From Fructilactobacillus florum DSM 22689 = JCM 16035 (lineage in GTDB: Bacteria; Bacillota; Bacilli; Lactobacillales; Lactobacillaceae), in the NCBI RefSeq assembly GCF_001436645.1, contig NZ_AYZI01000001.1:124001-188000 (forward strand): a stretch of DNA of 64,000 nucleotides, read 5' to 3'. Position numbers and translations under genes: made by a program. The notes beneath the pieces were generated by a model. It searched no databases, was not told where the DNA came from, and worked only from the letters and a program-made list of their open reading frames with translations. Shown here piece by piece: positions 57,520 to 64,000 of this stretch. How positions within the stretch are numbered: position 1 is the first letter of the stretch; every line of letters begins with the position of its first letter.

Positions 57520-58442
57520 TAACCTAAATATTTTGCAACATTACTCTTAATAAAGTCAGCAGAATGTTGTAGTTGTTCTAGTTCTTGTTTCGTTAACTGT
57601 AGCGGATTATCCTGCAAGACTCCATCACGTCCAACTATAACTGGATATGATAAGTAGACCTGGTATTCTGATCGAAAATTAGAAATCGGTAAAACCAGAT
57701 GCGCATCACTCATAATCGCTAGCGCTAGCCGAACCGCAGCCGTTGCCACTCCGTAACTAGTGTACCCTTTCCCTTTAAAAACCGCAAAACCTCCTCGACG
57801 AGCTTCACTATCAAGCTCAGCTAAGTCTAGTCCTCTAGCTGGCGCTAACTTTGTTAAGGGTTGGTCAAGAGCATAAACGGTGGACCAGGCCGTAAATTGA
57901 GAATTGCCATGCTCACCCAAATTATAGCCACTCACTGCCCGTGGATCAAGCTTCAGGCGTTCGGACACCGCACGTTTCATGCGAGCTGAATCTAGTAAGG
58001 TTCCCGTTCCTAAAACATGTTTTTGCGGCAATCCCGTCACTTGCTGATAAATTTGAGTGATGACATCGACCGGATTAGTTATCGCAATAATAATTCCATT
58101 AAAACCGACATCACGAATTCGAGCAGCCACCTGTTTGACGTTCTCACTATTAAACGGCAATTCGACAAACCGATCCTCGTTAGCTTGATCATTCAACCGA
58201 ATATTTCCTAAGGCTGAGATAATGATATCTGCATCACGTAAAGCACCATAGTCATTCACAATAATTTCCGTATGGAATGGTAAATTTGGCATCGCTTCAC
58301 GAAAATCAAGCGCATCGGCTTCAACTTTCTTTGTATTAGTATCAATCAAAACTAATTCATCAGTGAATCCATTTGCAACTAAATAGTGGGCAACGGTACT
58401 CCCAACATGACCAACGCCAATGATTCCAATCTTTCTTGTCAT
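57519..58442 (-). CDS. L-2-hydroxyisocaproate dehydrogenase (L-HicDH)
   Basis: NAD-linked reduction of branched 2-keto acids (from Leu, Val, Ile, Phe) to 2-hydroxy acids. 307 residues. Rossmann GIIGVGHVGSTVAHYL, then ISALGNIRL, TNPVDVIT, GTGTLLDSARMKRAV, and catalytic His in GYNLGEHGNSQFTAWSTV. The Asn after GEHG and GKGYTSYGVAT are features of L-HicDH, whereas ordinary L-lactate dehydrogenase has GEHGDSEF. Lactate dehydrogenase is the alternative. ATG with GAGGAGG upstream. A palindrome in the leader (58470-58484) may regulate it. Confidence 0.8.
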   Translation of the reverse strand: MTRKIGIIGVGHVGSTVAHYLVANGFTDELVLIDTNTKKVEADALDFREAMPNLPFHTEIIVNDYGALRDADIIISALGNIRLNDQANEDRFVELPFNSENVKQVAARIRDVGFNGIIIAITNPVDVITQIYQQVTGLPQKHVLGTGTLLDSARMKRAVSERLKLDPRAVSGYNLGEHGNSQFTAWSTVYALDQPLTKLAPARGLDLAELDSEARRGGFAVFKGKGYTSYGVATAAVRLALAIMSDAHLVLPISNFRSEYQVYLSYPVIVGRDGVLQDNPLQLTKQELEQLQHSADFIKSNVAKYLG

Positions 58443-58469
58443 TTTAAGACCTCCTCATAATTGTAAATA

Positions 58470-58484
58470 TTGTAACAGTTACAA
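58470..58484. promoter_or_regulatory. Perfect palindrome in the hicD upstream region
   Basis: TTGTAAC-A-GTTACAA, 15 bases, 28 bases upstream of the ATG. On the minus strand a TACAAT lies inside it and another just downstream. No clean -35 was found. The regulator is unknown; it is not a standard Rex site. Confidence 0.5.
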
Positions 58485-58551
58485 ACTTGTTTTCCTAGTT
58501 AATCTTGATTAATAGCAAATAAATTATGTTCCTCACTAATTTAACCCAATT

Positions 58552-58584
58552 AAAAAGCCTGCAAATAAAAATTTGCAGGCTTTT
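58552..58584 (-). terminator. Terminator after mprF
   Basis: Stem AAAAGCCTGCAAAT/ATTTGCAGGCTTTT with a short loop and T residues on the minus strand. Confidence 0.85.
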
Positions 58585-58586
58585 AC

Positions 58587-61148
58587 CTAATTTAACCGCT
58601 GTGGTTTTTCGTTGACTACTACCAATAGTTGTAACATGGTAAAGACCAACGAATTATGTCGACGATAAACGAAGTACTTTGATTCCCAGCGATCAACATA
58701 TTTTTGCTTATAGGACCGTAATCCCTGAAAACTATAAAACGCATCGCCATATTCATAAATTAAATGCGCGATTTTTTCGTTAATAAAACTAAACCGTGAA
58801 TTCCCAACGTTGGCTAGCGGTGCCATCCCAAGATTAAACCACTGGTAGCCAACTTCTTTTGAGTAGTTAAATAAATTAATGAAAATTGCATCCATAATTC
58901 CAGAAGGTGCTGTTCCCCCTGACCGCATTAAATCGATCGAGGTCGTTTGATGATCACCAGTTGGCATCAGATTAGCAAAGGCCACAATTTCATCATCCTG
59001 ATCGTGAATTACCGCAATCGGAGCTTGATTTAAATAATAGTCATCAAAGAACCCAAGTGAAAAGCCTTTTTCCTCCCGACCTTCGAGCCATTCTTCAGAA
59101 ATTAACCGTAGTTTAGCAAGCGTGTTCTCTGAAAAGGGCGGTTGTAAGATGTCAAAGTGGTATCCATCCCGACTAAATTTATGCATCAACGCGCGTTCAC
59201 CACGATGTCGCTTCCCGACAAGGGTGAAGTCTTTCAGATTGACATATCCTTCTTCTCCAGCCTTGATAAAATCAAAGCCCTTGTCATGTAACAACATCGT
59301 CAGCGACTCGCTCACCTCATAGAAAACCAAGGTCAAATCAACATTATCAGCATCTAACATAAACTGATCAATAGCTGCTTCTAACTTTTCCTGATTACCA
59401 AAGGGTTCTCCCATTACAATTAGCTTGTTCGCTTTTTGGCGATACATAAACACCATTTGGTCTTGATGATCCTCTTGATAAAAATATAATTTCTTATCCC
59501 GTAAAAAAGCCAGGTGACTATCTTCATTTCCACCGAAGTTATTAATCACTGTGCGCACGCGCTCGGCATCAAATTTTTGATAAAGCCAGGCCGTCTTACT
59601 TGGACTAGAGTAACTTAAATAGCGATAGAGACCGTATAGAATACAAATTGCGATCACAAAGCCAATTAAACCAATAATCCAAACTTGTTGGGAAGGTAAT
59701 AGGTAGGCATTGGTTAGTTTAATAACCGACCGTCCATTTCCCATCAGTAACCCAACCAAAACATAAATCACAAAAGTAGCAATAAAAATCCCGGCATCCG
59801 TTAGTAGTGCCCCCCACGAATAGGTGAGGCGCTCGCGATACATTCCTTTCCGGGCAAACCACAAACAAACCATAATCACAAACAAGAAAATTGCTAGACC
59901 CTTGGGGAAATCTTCCTTCCATAAAGTATTTCCAATCGCAAAGACTAGTAGCGCAACCGTTGGCCAAAAGGCTTTTTTGACCTGTGAACCAACCCCGCGC
60001 GCCAAGCCAACTAGTAAACAACCAATTACCACATTTGAAAGTTGTCCCAGAAAATACAAAGTATAGGGAGCTAGCGATAAATATAATCGGTTGGTTAAGA
60101 CCACATTAGGAACCGTGGCCAGTAAAATCATCATAATCCCAGAAAAATACATAAAAATGGTAATGATAATCTGAGCTGACCGTTGCACGATACTCATTGG
60201 GATGTCATCCAAAAAATGGTTAACCCGAGCCAACAACTCTTGGGCAAAAAGGAATACCCCAACTGCAAACGGTAAAAAGTAGTAAAAAATCCGATACAGT
60301 AGCACCCAGACAGTTGCTAATGTCGGTGATACTCCTAACAATCCCAAGCCAATAATCATGGTGCCATCAAAGGTCCCAAGTCCCCCTGGTAGCATCGAAA
60401 CAACTCCGATTACGTTTGCTGCGATAAAGAGCGGAAAGACATTAAAAACATTGATTGGCAACGACATAAAACTTCCAATGATCAAAAATAGGCTCGCACA
60501 GGAACTCCACTCTAAACAAGAACCCACAATCAATTTTAATTCCCGTTTAATGGTTAAATCTGCAAAAAATTCAGAGTTGTTCAACCGTGTAACCATAAAA
60601 ATAATTGGAAAATAAACACCACCGCCTGCTAACCAAAACCAGTAACCGGCATATTGGCGACCAATGCCAAATCCAAACAACAAAATAAGTGCTAACAAAC
60701 ACAACATCGATAATCCAGCCAATAAGAACAAAGCAATTTTAGAAATCGCATATAAAATCTGCTTCTTAGTCGCTCCTTTACTATAAAAGCTGGCCCGTAA
60801 GCTAGCTCCCAAGAAGCCTCCAAAACCAGCAATGTTCGTAAAAGAATTCGTAATCCAACCACTTTTTATTACATACAGTGATTTGAATTTAGTTGGCAAG
60901 AATTCTGTAAACGTAAAATCATAAAACAACATGGGGGTGACTGCTAAAAATCCTAAAATAGTCATCCACAATAAATTGCTAGGGGACTGTGATGCTAAAC
61001 TTTGGCGCATCTGCTGTCCATTAATCTCATGAATGATTTCACGACCTTCAATAATCACAAAAATGATAATGACTAACAAAAAAATGGCCTTAATCCAGTT
61101 CAAATATCGATTAAATAGATTCACCAAGCGCTTAATAAAATTTTTCAA
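58587..61148 (-). CDS. mprF: MprF bifunctional lysylphosphatidylglycerol synthase/flippase
   Basis: Adds lysine (or alanine) to phosphatidylglycerol and flips it outward, giving resistance to cationic antimicrobial peptides. 853 residues. The N-terminal membrane part (1-520, about 14 segments, with FGGFLGASLRASFYS near 116 and GLGTFDGTMIIGLGLLG) is the flippase and synthase membrane region. The C-terminal cytoplasmic domain (about 530-845, GNAT-like DUF2156, with VMGEPFGN and DLMRSGGTAPSGIMD) is the aminoacyl transferase. TTG start at 61148 with GGAGG about six bases upstream. Monocistronic. Confidence 0.94.
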   Translation of the reverse strand: MKNFIKRLVNLFNRYLNWIKAIFLLVIIIFVIIEGREIIHEINGQQMRQSLASQSPSNLLWMTILGFLAVTPMLFYDFTFTEFLPTKFKSLYVIKSGWITNSFTNIAGFGGFLGASLRASFYSKGATKKQILYAISKIALFLLAGLSMLCLLALILLFGFGIGRQYAGYWFWLAGGGVYFPIIFMVTRLNNSEFFADLTIKRELKLIVGSCLEWSSCASLFLIIGSFMSLPINVFNVFPLFIAANVIGVVSMLPGGLGTFDGTMIIGLGLLGVSPTLATVWVLLYRIFYYFLPFAVGVFLFAQELLARVNHFLDDIPMSIVQRSAQIIITIFMYFSGIMMILLATVPNVVLTNRLYLSLAPYTLYFLGQLSNVVIGCLLVGLARGVGSQVKKAFWPTVALLVFAIGNTLWKEDFPKGLAIFLFVIMVCLWFARKGMYRERLTYSWGALLTDAGIFIATFVIYVLVGLLMGNGRSVIKLTNAYLLPSQQVWIIGLIGFVIAICILYGLYRYLSYSSPSKTAWLYQKFDAERVRTVINNFGGNEDSHLAFLRDKKLYFYQEDHQDQMVFMYRQKANKLIVMGEPFGNQEKLEAAIDQFMLDADNVDLTLVFYEVSESLTMLLHDKGFDFIKAGEEGYVNLKDFTLVGKRHRGERALMHKFSRDGYHFDILQPPFSENTLAKLRLISEEWLEGREEKGFSLGFFDDYYLNQAPIAVIHDQDDEIVAFANLMPTGDHQTTSIDLMRSGGTAPSGIMDAIFINLFNYSKEVGYQWFNLGMAPLANVGNSRFSFINEKIAHLIYEYGDAFYSFQGLRSYKQKYVDRWESKYFVYRRHNSLVFTMLQLLVVVNEKPQRLN

Positions 61149-61178
61149 AGGTTGCCTCCAATTGATTAGGTCCTTTTT

Positions 61179-61207
61179 ATTATCTCAATTTCCTCGTTAT
61201 TCTACAA
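61179..61207 (-). promoter_or_regulatory. Promoter of mprF
   Basis: TTGTAG, 17 bases, GATAAT on the minus strand, 30 bases before the TTG start and just downstream of the rplL terminator. Confidence 0.65.
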
Positions 61208-61214
61208 GAAAAGC

Positions 61215-61250
61215 AAAAAGGACGCATGGCCAAAACCACACGTCCTTTTG
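61215..61250 (-). terminator. Terminator after rplL
   Basis: Stem AAAAGGACG/CGTCCTTTT with inner GTGTGG/CCATGC pairing; T run on the minus strand. Confidence 0.8.
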
Positions 61251-61259
61251 CTAAGAAAA

Positions 61260-61625
61260 CTACTTCAAAGTAACAGTTGCGCCCTCGGCTTCAAGCTTTT
61301 CCTTGATGTCGTTAGCATCTGACTCAGAAAGTCCTTCTTTAACGATTGATGGAGCACCATCAACCATTTCCTTACATTCTTTAAGACCTAGCCCGGTAAT
61401 ATCCTTTAAGGCCTTGATAACCTTAATCTTACCAGAACCACCAGCAGTTAATTCAACATCAAAAGTACTCTTAGCAGCACCTTCACCACCAGCAGCGCCG
61501 GCAGCAGCAACTGGAGCAGCAGCTGATACATCGAATTCATCTTCGATTGCTTTTACCAAATCATTTAAATCGGTAATCGAAGCATCTTTTAATTGTGCAA
61601 TAATACTATCTTTATCAAAAGCCAT
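61260..61625 (-). CDS. rplL: 50S ribosomal protein L7/L12
   Basis: Flexible stalk protein that recruits translation factors. 121 residues: [36 protein letters not shown], an Ala/Gly hinge (about 37-52), and the C-terminal domain with [30 protein letters not shown]. It lies 36 bases after rplJ. Confidence 0.99.
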   Translation of the reverse strand: MAFDKDSIIAQLKDASITDLNDLVKAIEDEFDVSAAAPVAAAGAAGGEGAAKSTFDVELTAGGSGKIKVIKALKDITGLGLKECKEMVDGAPSIVKEGLSESDANDIKEKLEAEGATVTLK

Positions 61626-61661
61626 GATTATTCCTCCTAATAGGACGTTTTTAAATTATAA

Positions 61662-62180
61662 TTAAGCAGCGTCGCCGTCATCAGAATCAGCATCTTTTTC
61701 AGAAACTGCCTTAACAGCATATGCAACTTGGCGGATTGGAGCTTGTAAAATATTGGCAAGCGTTGATAGTAATTCTTCTCGACTTGGCAAGGTAGCAAAC
61801 TCATTAATCTTATCAAGGGAAGCAACTTCACCTTCGATAATTCCACCCTTAATCTCCAAAGCCTCATGCTCTGAAGCAAACTTCTTTAATACTTTAGCGG
61901 GGGCAACCGGATCCTCTTTAGAAAAGGCAACGGCACTTGGTCCCTTGAAAATTGATTTCAAATCTGCTTGACCAACCTGGTCAGCAGCCCGTTCTAAAAC
62001 TTTGTTCTTAATAACTACTAATTTAACATCGTTGGCACGAAGTTCTTTACGAAGCTCGGTATCCTGAGCTACGGTCAAACCACGAGAGTTAACTACAATA
62101 GCGGAAATAGCAGCGTTAAAATCATTGGCAACTTCGTCGACTTGGGCAGCTTTAGCAGCAATAACATCTTTCTTTGGCAT
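61662..62180 (-). CDS. rplJ: 50S ribosomal protein L10
   Basis: Base of the L7/L12 stalk. 172 residues from the ATG at 62180 (AGGAGGTGA upstream). The open frame continues upstream through the leader, but the ribosome site and homologous N-termini ([14 protein letters not shown]) favour this start. VVNSRGLTV and KVLERAADQ are typical. Translation and transcription are probably autoregulated through the leader (62181-62315). Confidence 0.98.
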   Translation of the reverse strand: MPKKDVIAAKAAQVDEVANDFNAAISAIVVNSRGLTVAQDTELRKELRANDVKLVVIKNKVLERAADQVGQADLKSIFKGPSAVAFSKEDPVAPAKVLKKFASEHEALEIKGGIIEGEVASLDKINEFATLPSREELLSTLANILQAPIRQVAYAVKAVSEKDADSDDGDAA

Positions 62181-62315
62181 CACATTCACCTCCTGTATAG
62201 TTAGTGAATCGCATAAAAAATCCCCATGCTCGCTAAAACACAGGGAAAAGTCGTTAAACTCCTCGGCAGGCAAAATTAAGACCAATCGGTCACCTGAGTC
62301 TTAGGCGATTCATAT
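62181..62315 (-). promoter_or_regulatory. L10 leader RNA (rplJ leader) with attenuator
   Basis: The minus strand carries the L10-binding kink segment TTTGCCTGCCGAGG. A terminator-like hairpin follows (CCCTGTG/CATGGGG, then TTTTTT), with alternative pairings. This matches the L10 leader known in Firmicutes, where the L10/L12 complex stabilises the terminator form to shut off rplJL when ribosomal protein is in excess. Confidence 0.85.
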
Positions 62316-62321
62316 ATTAAT

Positions 62322-62350
62322 AATCTATCACACTAGTGATCAACCGTCAA
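62322..62350 (-). promoter_or_regulatory. Promoter of rplJ-rplL
   Basis: TTGACG, 17 bases, TAGATT on the minus strand; start expected near 62315, just ahead of the L10 leader. Confidence 0.65.
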
Positions 62351-62366
62351 ACTCTGTAACTAGTCG

Positions 62367-63059
62367 CTAAAAAGATTCTGGTGCGACCTTAACTCCAGGG
62401 CCAAAAGTTGATGAAACTGAGATGTTTTGCACATACGTTCCACGAACTGATGCAGGACGATTTTTAATGATGATATCTTGAATGGTTTTAAAGTTTTCTA
62501 CTAACTTGTCAGCTGAGAAAGAAGCCTTCCCGATCGCAGCGGCAACGTTGCCGTCTCGATCAGTCCGGTACGTAACTTTGCCGGCTTTAGATTCCTGAAC
62601 CGCTTTAGTAACGTCCATAGTAACCGTTCCCGTTTTAGGATTTGGCATCAAACCCTTAGGTCCTAATACTCGTCCCAAACGACCAACCTGAGCCATCATA
62701 TCTGGAGTTGAAATGGCAACGTCAAAGTCAAGCCAACCATCCATAATTTTTTGAGCTAAATCTGCTTCACCAACCACGTCAGCACCAGCTGCAGTTGCTT
62801 CTTTCGCTTTATCGCCCTTGGCAAAAACAATTACTTTTTGATCTTTACCAGTTCCGTTTGGTAAAACGACAGCACCACGCAGCTGTTGATCAGCTTGTTT
62901 GGTATCCACATTTAATTTAATAACTGCTTCAATTGAATCATCAAAGTTAGCCGTATCCAATTTTTGGACTAAAGCAACTGCTTCTTCAACTGTGTAAGCT
63001 TTGTTTTTATCGACCTGCTCTGCAGCTGTACTGTATTTTTTTCCTCGTTTACGACTCAT
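62367..63059 (-). CDS. rplA: 50S ribosomal protein L1
   Basis: Binds 23S rRNA at the E-site stalk and represses its own operon. 230 residues: [34 protein letters not shown], the L1 signature [15 protein letters not shown] near 133-147, and [21 protein letters not shown] with GGAGGAAA upstream. Preceded by an L1-operator-like structure (63079-63108). Confidence 0.99.
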   Translation of the reverse strand: MSRKRGKKYSTAAEQVDKNKAYTVEEAVALVQKLDTANFDDSIEAVIKLNVDTKQADQQLRGAVVLPNGTGKDQKVIVFAKGDKAKEATAAGADVVGEADLAQKIMDGWLDFDVAISTPDMMAQVGRLGRVLGPKGLMPNPKTGTVTMDVTKAVQESKAGKVTYRTDRDGNVAAAIGKASFSADKLVENFKTIQDIIIKNRPASVRGTYVQNISVSSTFGPGVKVAPESF

Positions 63060-63078
63060 GTTTTTCCTCCTTGCAAAT

Positions 63079-63108
63079 GTGGTGTTGACGGAAAGAAAAT
63101 CCTCCCAC
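63079..63108 (-). promoter_or_regulatory. L1-operator-like RNA site before rplA
   Basis: GTGG-GA-GGA ... TCC-GTCAACA-CCAC: stem, asymmetric internal loop, short upper stem. It resembles the L1 binding site in 23S rRNA and shares GTGGGAG with the site before rplK. Confidence 0.55.
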
Positions 63109-63155
63109 TTTCAAATATTATCTTTTGATAATACCGCGACTACTCTCAGTTAAAA

Positions 63156-63581
63156 TTAGCCTTCAACTGTAAAGCCCATGCTGCGAGCAGTTCCTTCGAT
63201 CATCCGCATTGCTGCTTCAACATCAGCTGCGTTTAGATCCTGCATTTTAGTTTCGGCGATTTCCTTTACTTGATCCTTAGTTACCGTAGCTACTTTTTTA
63301 GTGTTAGGTTCGCCAGAACCGGATTCCACTCCTGCTGCTTTTTTCAACAGAACAGCGGCTGGTGGAGTTTTAGTAATGAAGTCAAAGGAATGATCTTCAT
63401 AAACTGTGATGACAACTGGAATCAGCATTCCAGCTTGCTCGGCTGTCCGAGCATTGAAATCCTTCGTGAATTCCATGATGTTAACTCCAGCTTGCCCTAA
63501 AGCGGGTCCAACTGGAGGAGCAGGGGTTGCTTTCCCCGCTGCAATCTGCAATTTGACAATATCAGCTACTTTTTTAGCCAC
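63156..63581 (-). CDS. rplK: 50S ribosomal protein L11
   Basis: GTPase-associated centre protein. 141 residues: [31 protein letters not shown] at the N-terminus, [15 protein letters not shown], and TARSMGFTV at the end. The start is GTG at 63581, with GAGGAGG about ten bases upstream. An ATG between them is out of frame and stops after four codons. First gene of rplK-rplA. Confidence 0.98.
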   Translation of the reverse strand: MAKKVADIVKLQIAAGKATPAPPVGPALGQAGVNIMEFTKDFNARTAEQAGMLIPVVITVYEDHSFDFITKTPPAAVLLKKAAGVESGSGEPNTKKVATVTKDQVKEIAETKMQDLNAADVEAAMRMIEGTARSMGFTVEG

Positions 63582-63603
63582 GAGACATACCTCCTCTGAG
63601 TCC

Positions 63604-63639
63604 GTGTGTGGTCAATGAAGATAAATTTTCTTCTCCCAC
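63604..63639 (-). promoter_or_regulatory. L1-operator-like RNA site before rplK
   Basis: GTGG-GA-GAAGA ... TCTTC-ATTGA-CCAC: stem, asymmetric internal loop and a perfect five-pair upper stem, in the rplK 5' untranslated region. L1 is known to bind such a structure and repress translation of the L11 operon. Confidence 0.7.
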
Positions 63640-63665
63640 GTTGATCATGCAAAATACACTTGACA

Positions 63666-63694
63666 ACCATAACACAATCACTGTGATTTAACAA
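63666..63694 (-). promoter_or_regulatory. Promoter of rplK-rplA
   Basis: TTGTTA, 17 bases, TATGGT on the minus strand, just after the nusG stop codon. Confidence 0.5.
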
Positions 63695-63705
63695 CTGTTG
63701 CTGCT

Positions 63706-64000
63706 CTAAATAGCTAGTGGTTTAACTTGGTGGAAGTCTAGTTCCGTGCTGGTTTCTCGACCAAACATGTCAATATTAACCTTGAGCTTTCCTTTTTCGT
63801 TGTCAATACTGGTGATTTTACCTGAAAGACCATTAAAAGCTCCTTCAGTAATTGTGACCGTATCACCAACTTGGCTTTCCAGTGGCGTCACGTTTTGTTT
63901 AACCCCAAGGCTTGCCATTACTTGGTCAACTTCTTCTGGCAAAAGTGGGTTCGGCTTAGAACCCTGTCCATGTGAACCAATAAATCCGGTCACTCCTGGA
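63706..64000 (-). CDS. nusG: Transcription antitermination factor NusG, N-terminus beyond window
   Basis: Binds RNA polymerase and links transcription to translation and termination. Only the last 98 codons are visible; the frame stays open to the right edge. They hold the end of the NGN domain (PGVTGFIGS, then LPEEVDQVMASLG) and the complete KOW domain (VGDTVTITEGAFNGLSGKITSIDNEKGKLKVNIDMFGRET). A GTG within PGVTG is internal, not a start. Position before rplK-rplA is standard. Confidence 0.96.
   Translation of the reverse strand, partial: PGVTGFIGSHGQGSKPNPLLPEEVDQVMASLGVKQNVTPLESQVGDTVTITEGAFNGLSGKITSIDNEKGKLKVNIDMFGRETSTELDFHQVKPLAI

Noticed and set aside
58470-58484. Rex operator before hicD
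   Set aside because: The palindrome TTGTAAC-A-GTTACAA lacks the TTGTGAA half-site and is three bases shorter than the Rex consensus.

Overview
The window looks like chromosomal backbone DNA from a member of the Lactobacillaceae (low-GC Gram-positive). Evidence: CIRCE and CtsR heat-shock operators, SD-rich starts including GTG and TTG, a serine-rich LPQTG surface protein with a KxYKxGKxW-like signal, an L-2-hydroxyisocaproate dehydrogenase, and a Bacillus/Lactobacillus order of core genes (dnaX-ebfC-recR-yaaL, tmk-darA-holB-yabA-rsmI, rapZ-yvcK-whiA, nusG/rplK-rplA/rplJ-rplL). The genus cannot be fixed from the sequence alone. No insertion sequence, prophage, CRISPR array or integron was seen. 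Almost everything is on the minus strand, as expected for a leading strand with the origin beyond the right edge. The plus-strand exceptions are tRNA-Arg, clpP, yigZ, lrgAB and nrdHEF.

Layout, left to right. 1-3740: ung (cut by the edge), smpB, rnr and secG. 3893-8479: glycolytic cluster, transcribed gap-pgk-tpiA-eno, with hairpins between genes and no cggR in front. 8668-9653: a lone tRNA-Arg(CCG) and an unrecognised zinc-ribbon membrane protein. 9779-13371: clpP under a CtsR box, facing rapZ-yvcK-whiA. 13462-18419: uvrB-uvrA under a LexA box. 18553-20011: tpx-trxB. 20202-29017: a probable eight-gene operon secA-prfB-PDZ protein-YvlD-like protein-hprK-lgt-gpsA-galU, in which prfB needs a +1 frameshift. 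29216-31196: comFA-comFC. 31243-33108: yigZ and lrgAB. 33184-36138: a 984-residue LPQTG adhesin with five Ig-like repeats. 36301-38139: a KimA-like potassium symporter. 38274-41003: groES-groEL (CIRCE) and rex (Rex-like operator). 41136-47485: tmk-darA-holB-yabA-rsmI-acyl-ACP thioesterase-tsaB-rimI-tsaD. 47598-52435: dnaX-ebfC-recR-yaaL plus a MacB-type ABC transporter. 52562-53759: SRP RNA, tadA and a 16S rRNA methyltransferase-like gene. 53796-57467: nrdH-nrdE-nrdF behind two NrdR-box-like sites. 57519-61148: hicD and mprF. 61260-64000: rplJ-rplL, rplK-rplA and the 3' part of nusG.

Most of the interest lies in regulation and in missing neighbours. Regulatory sites: the prfB frameshift, L10 and L1 autoregulatory RNA sites, CIRCE, CtsR, LexA, NrdR and Rex-like operators, and a palindrome in the hicD leader. 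Missing neighbours: hpf before secA, ftsEX after prfB, cggR before gap and nrdI in the nrd operon. I found no clearly undescribed system. The best candidates for new biology are the zinc-ribbon membrane protein (8817-9653), the widened Rex-like operator with a second dyad (41042-41089), and the thioesterase inside the t6A gene cluster.
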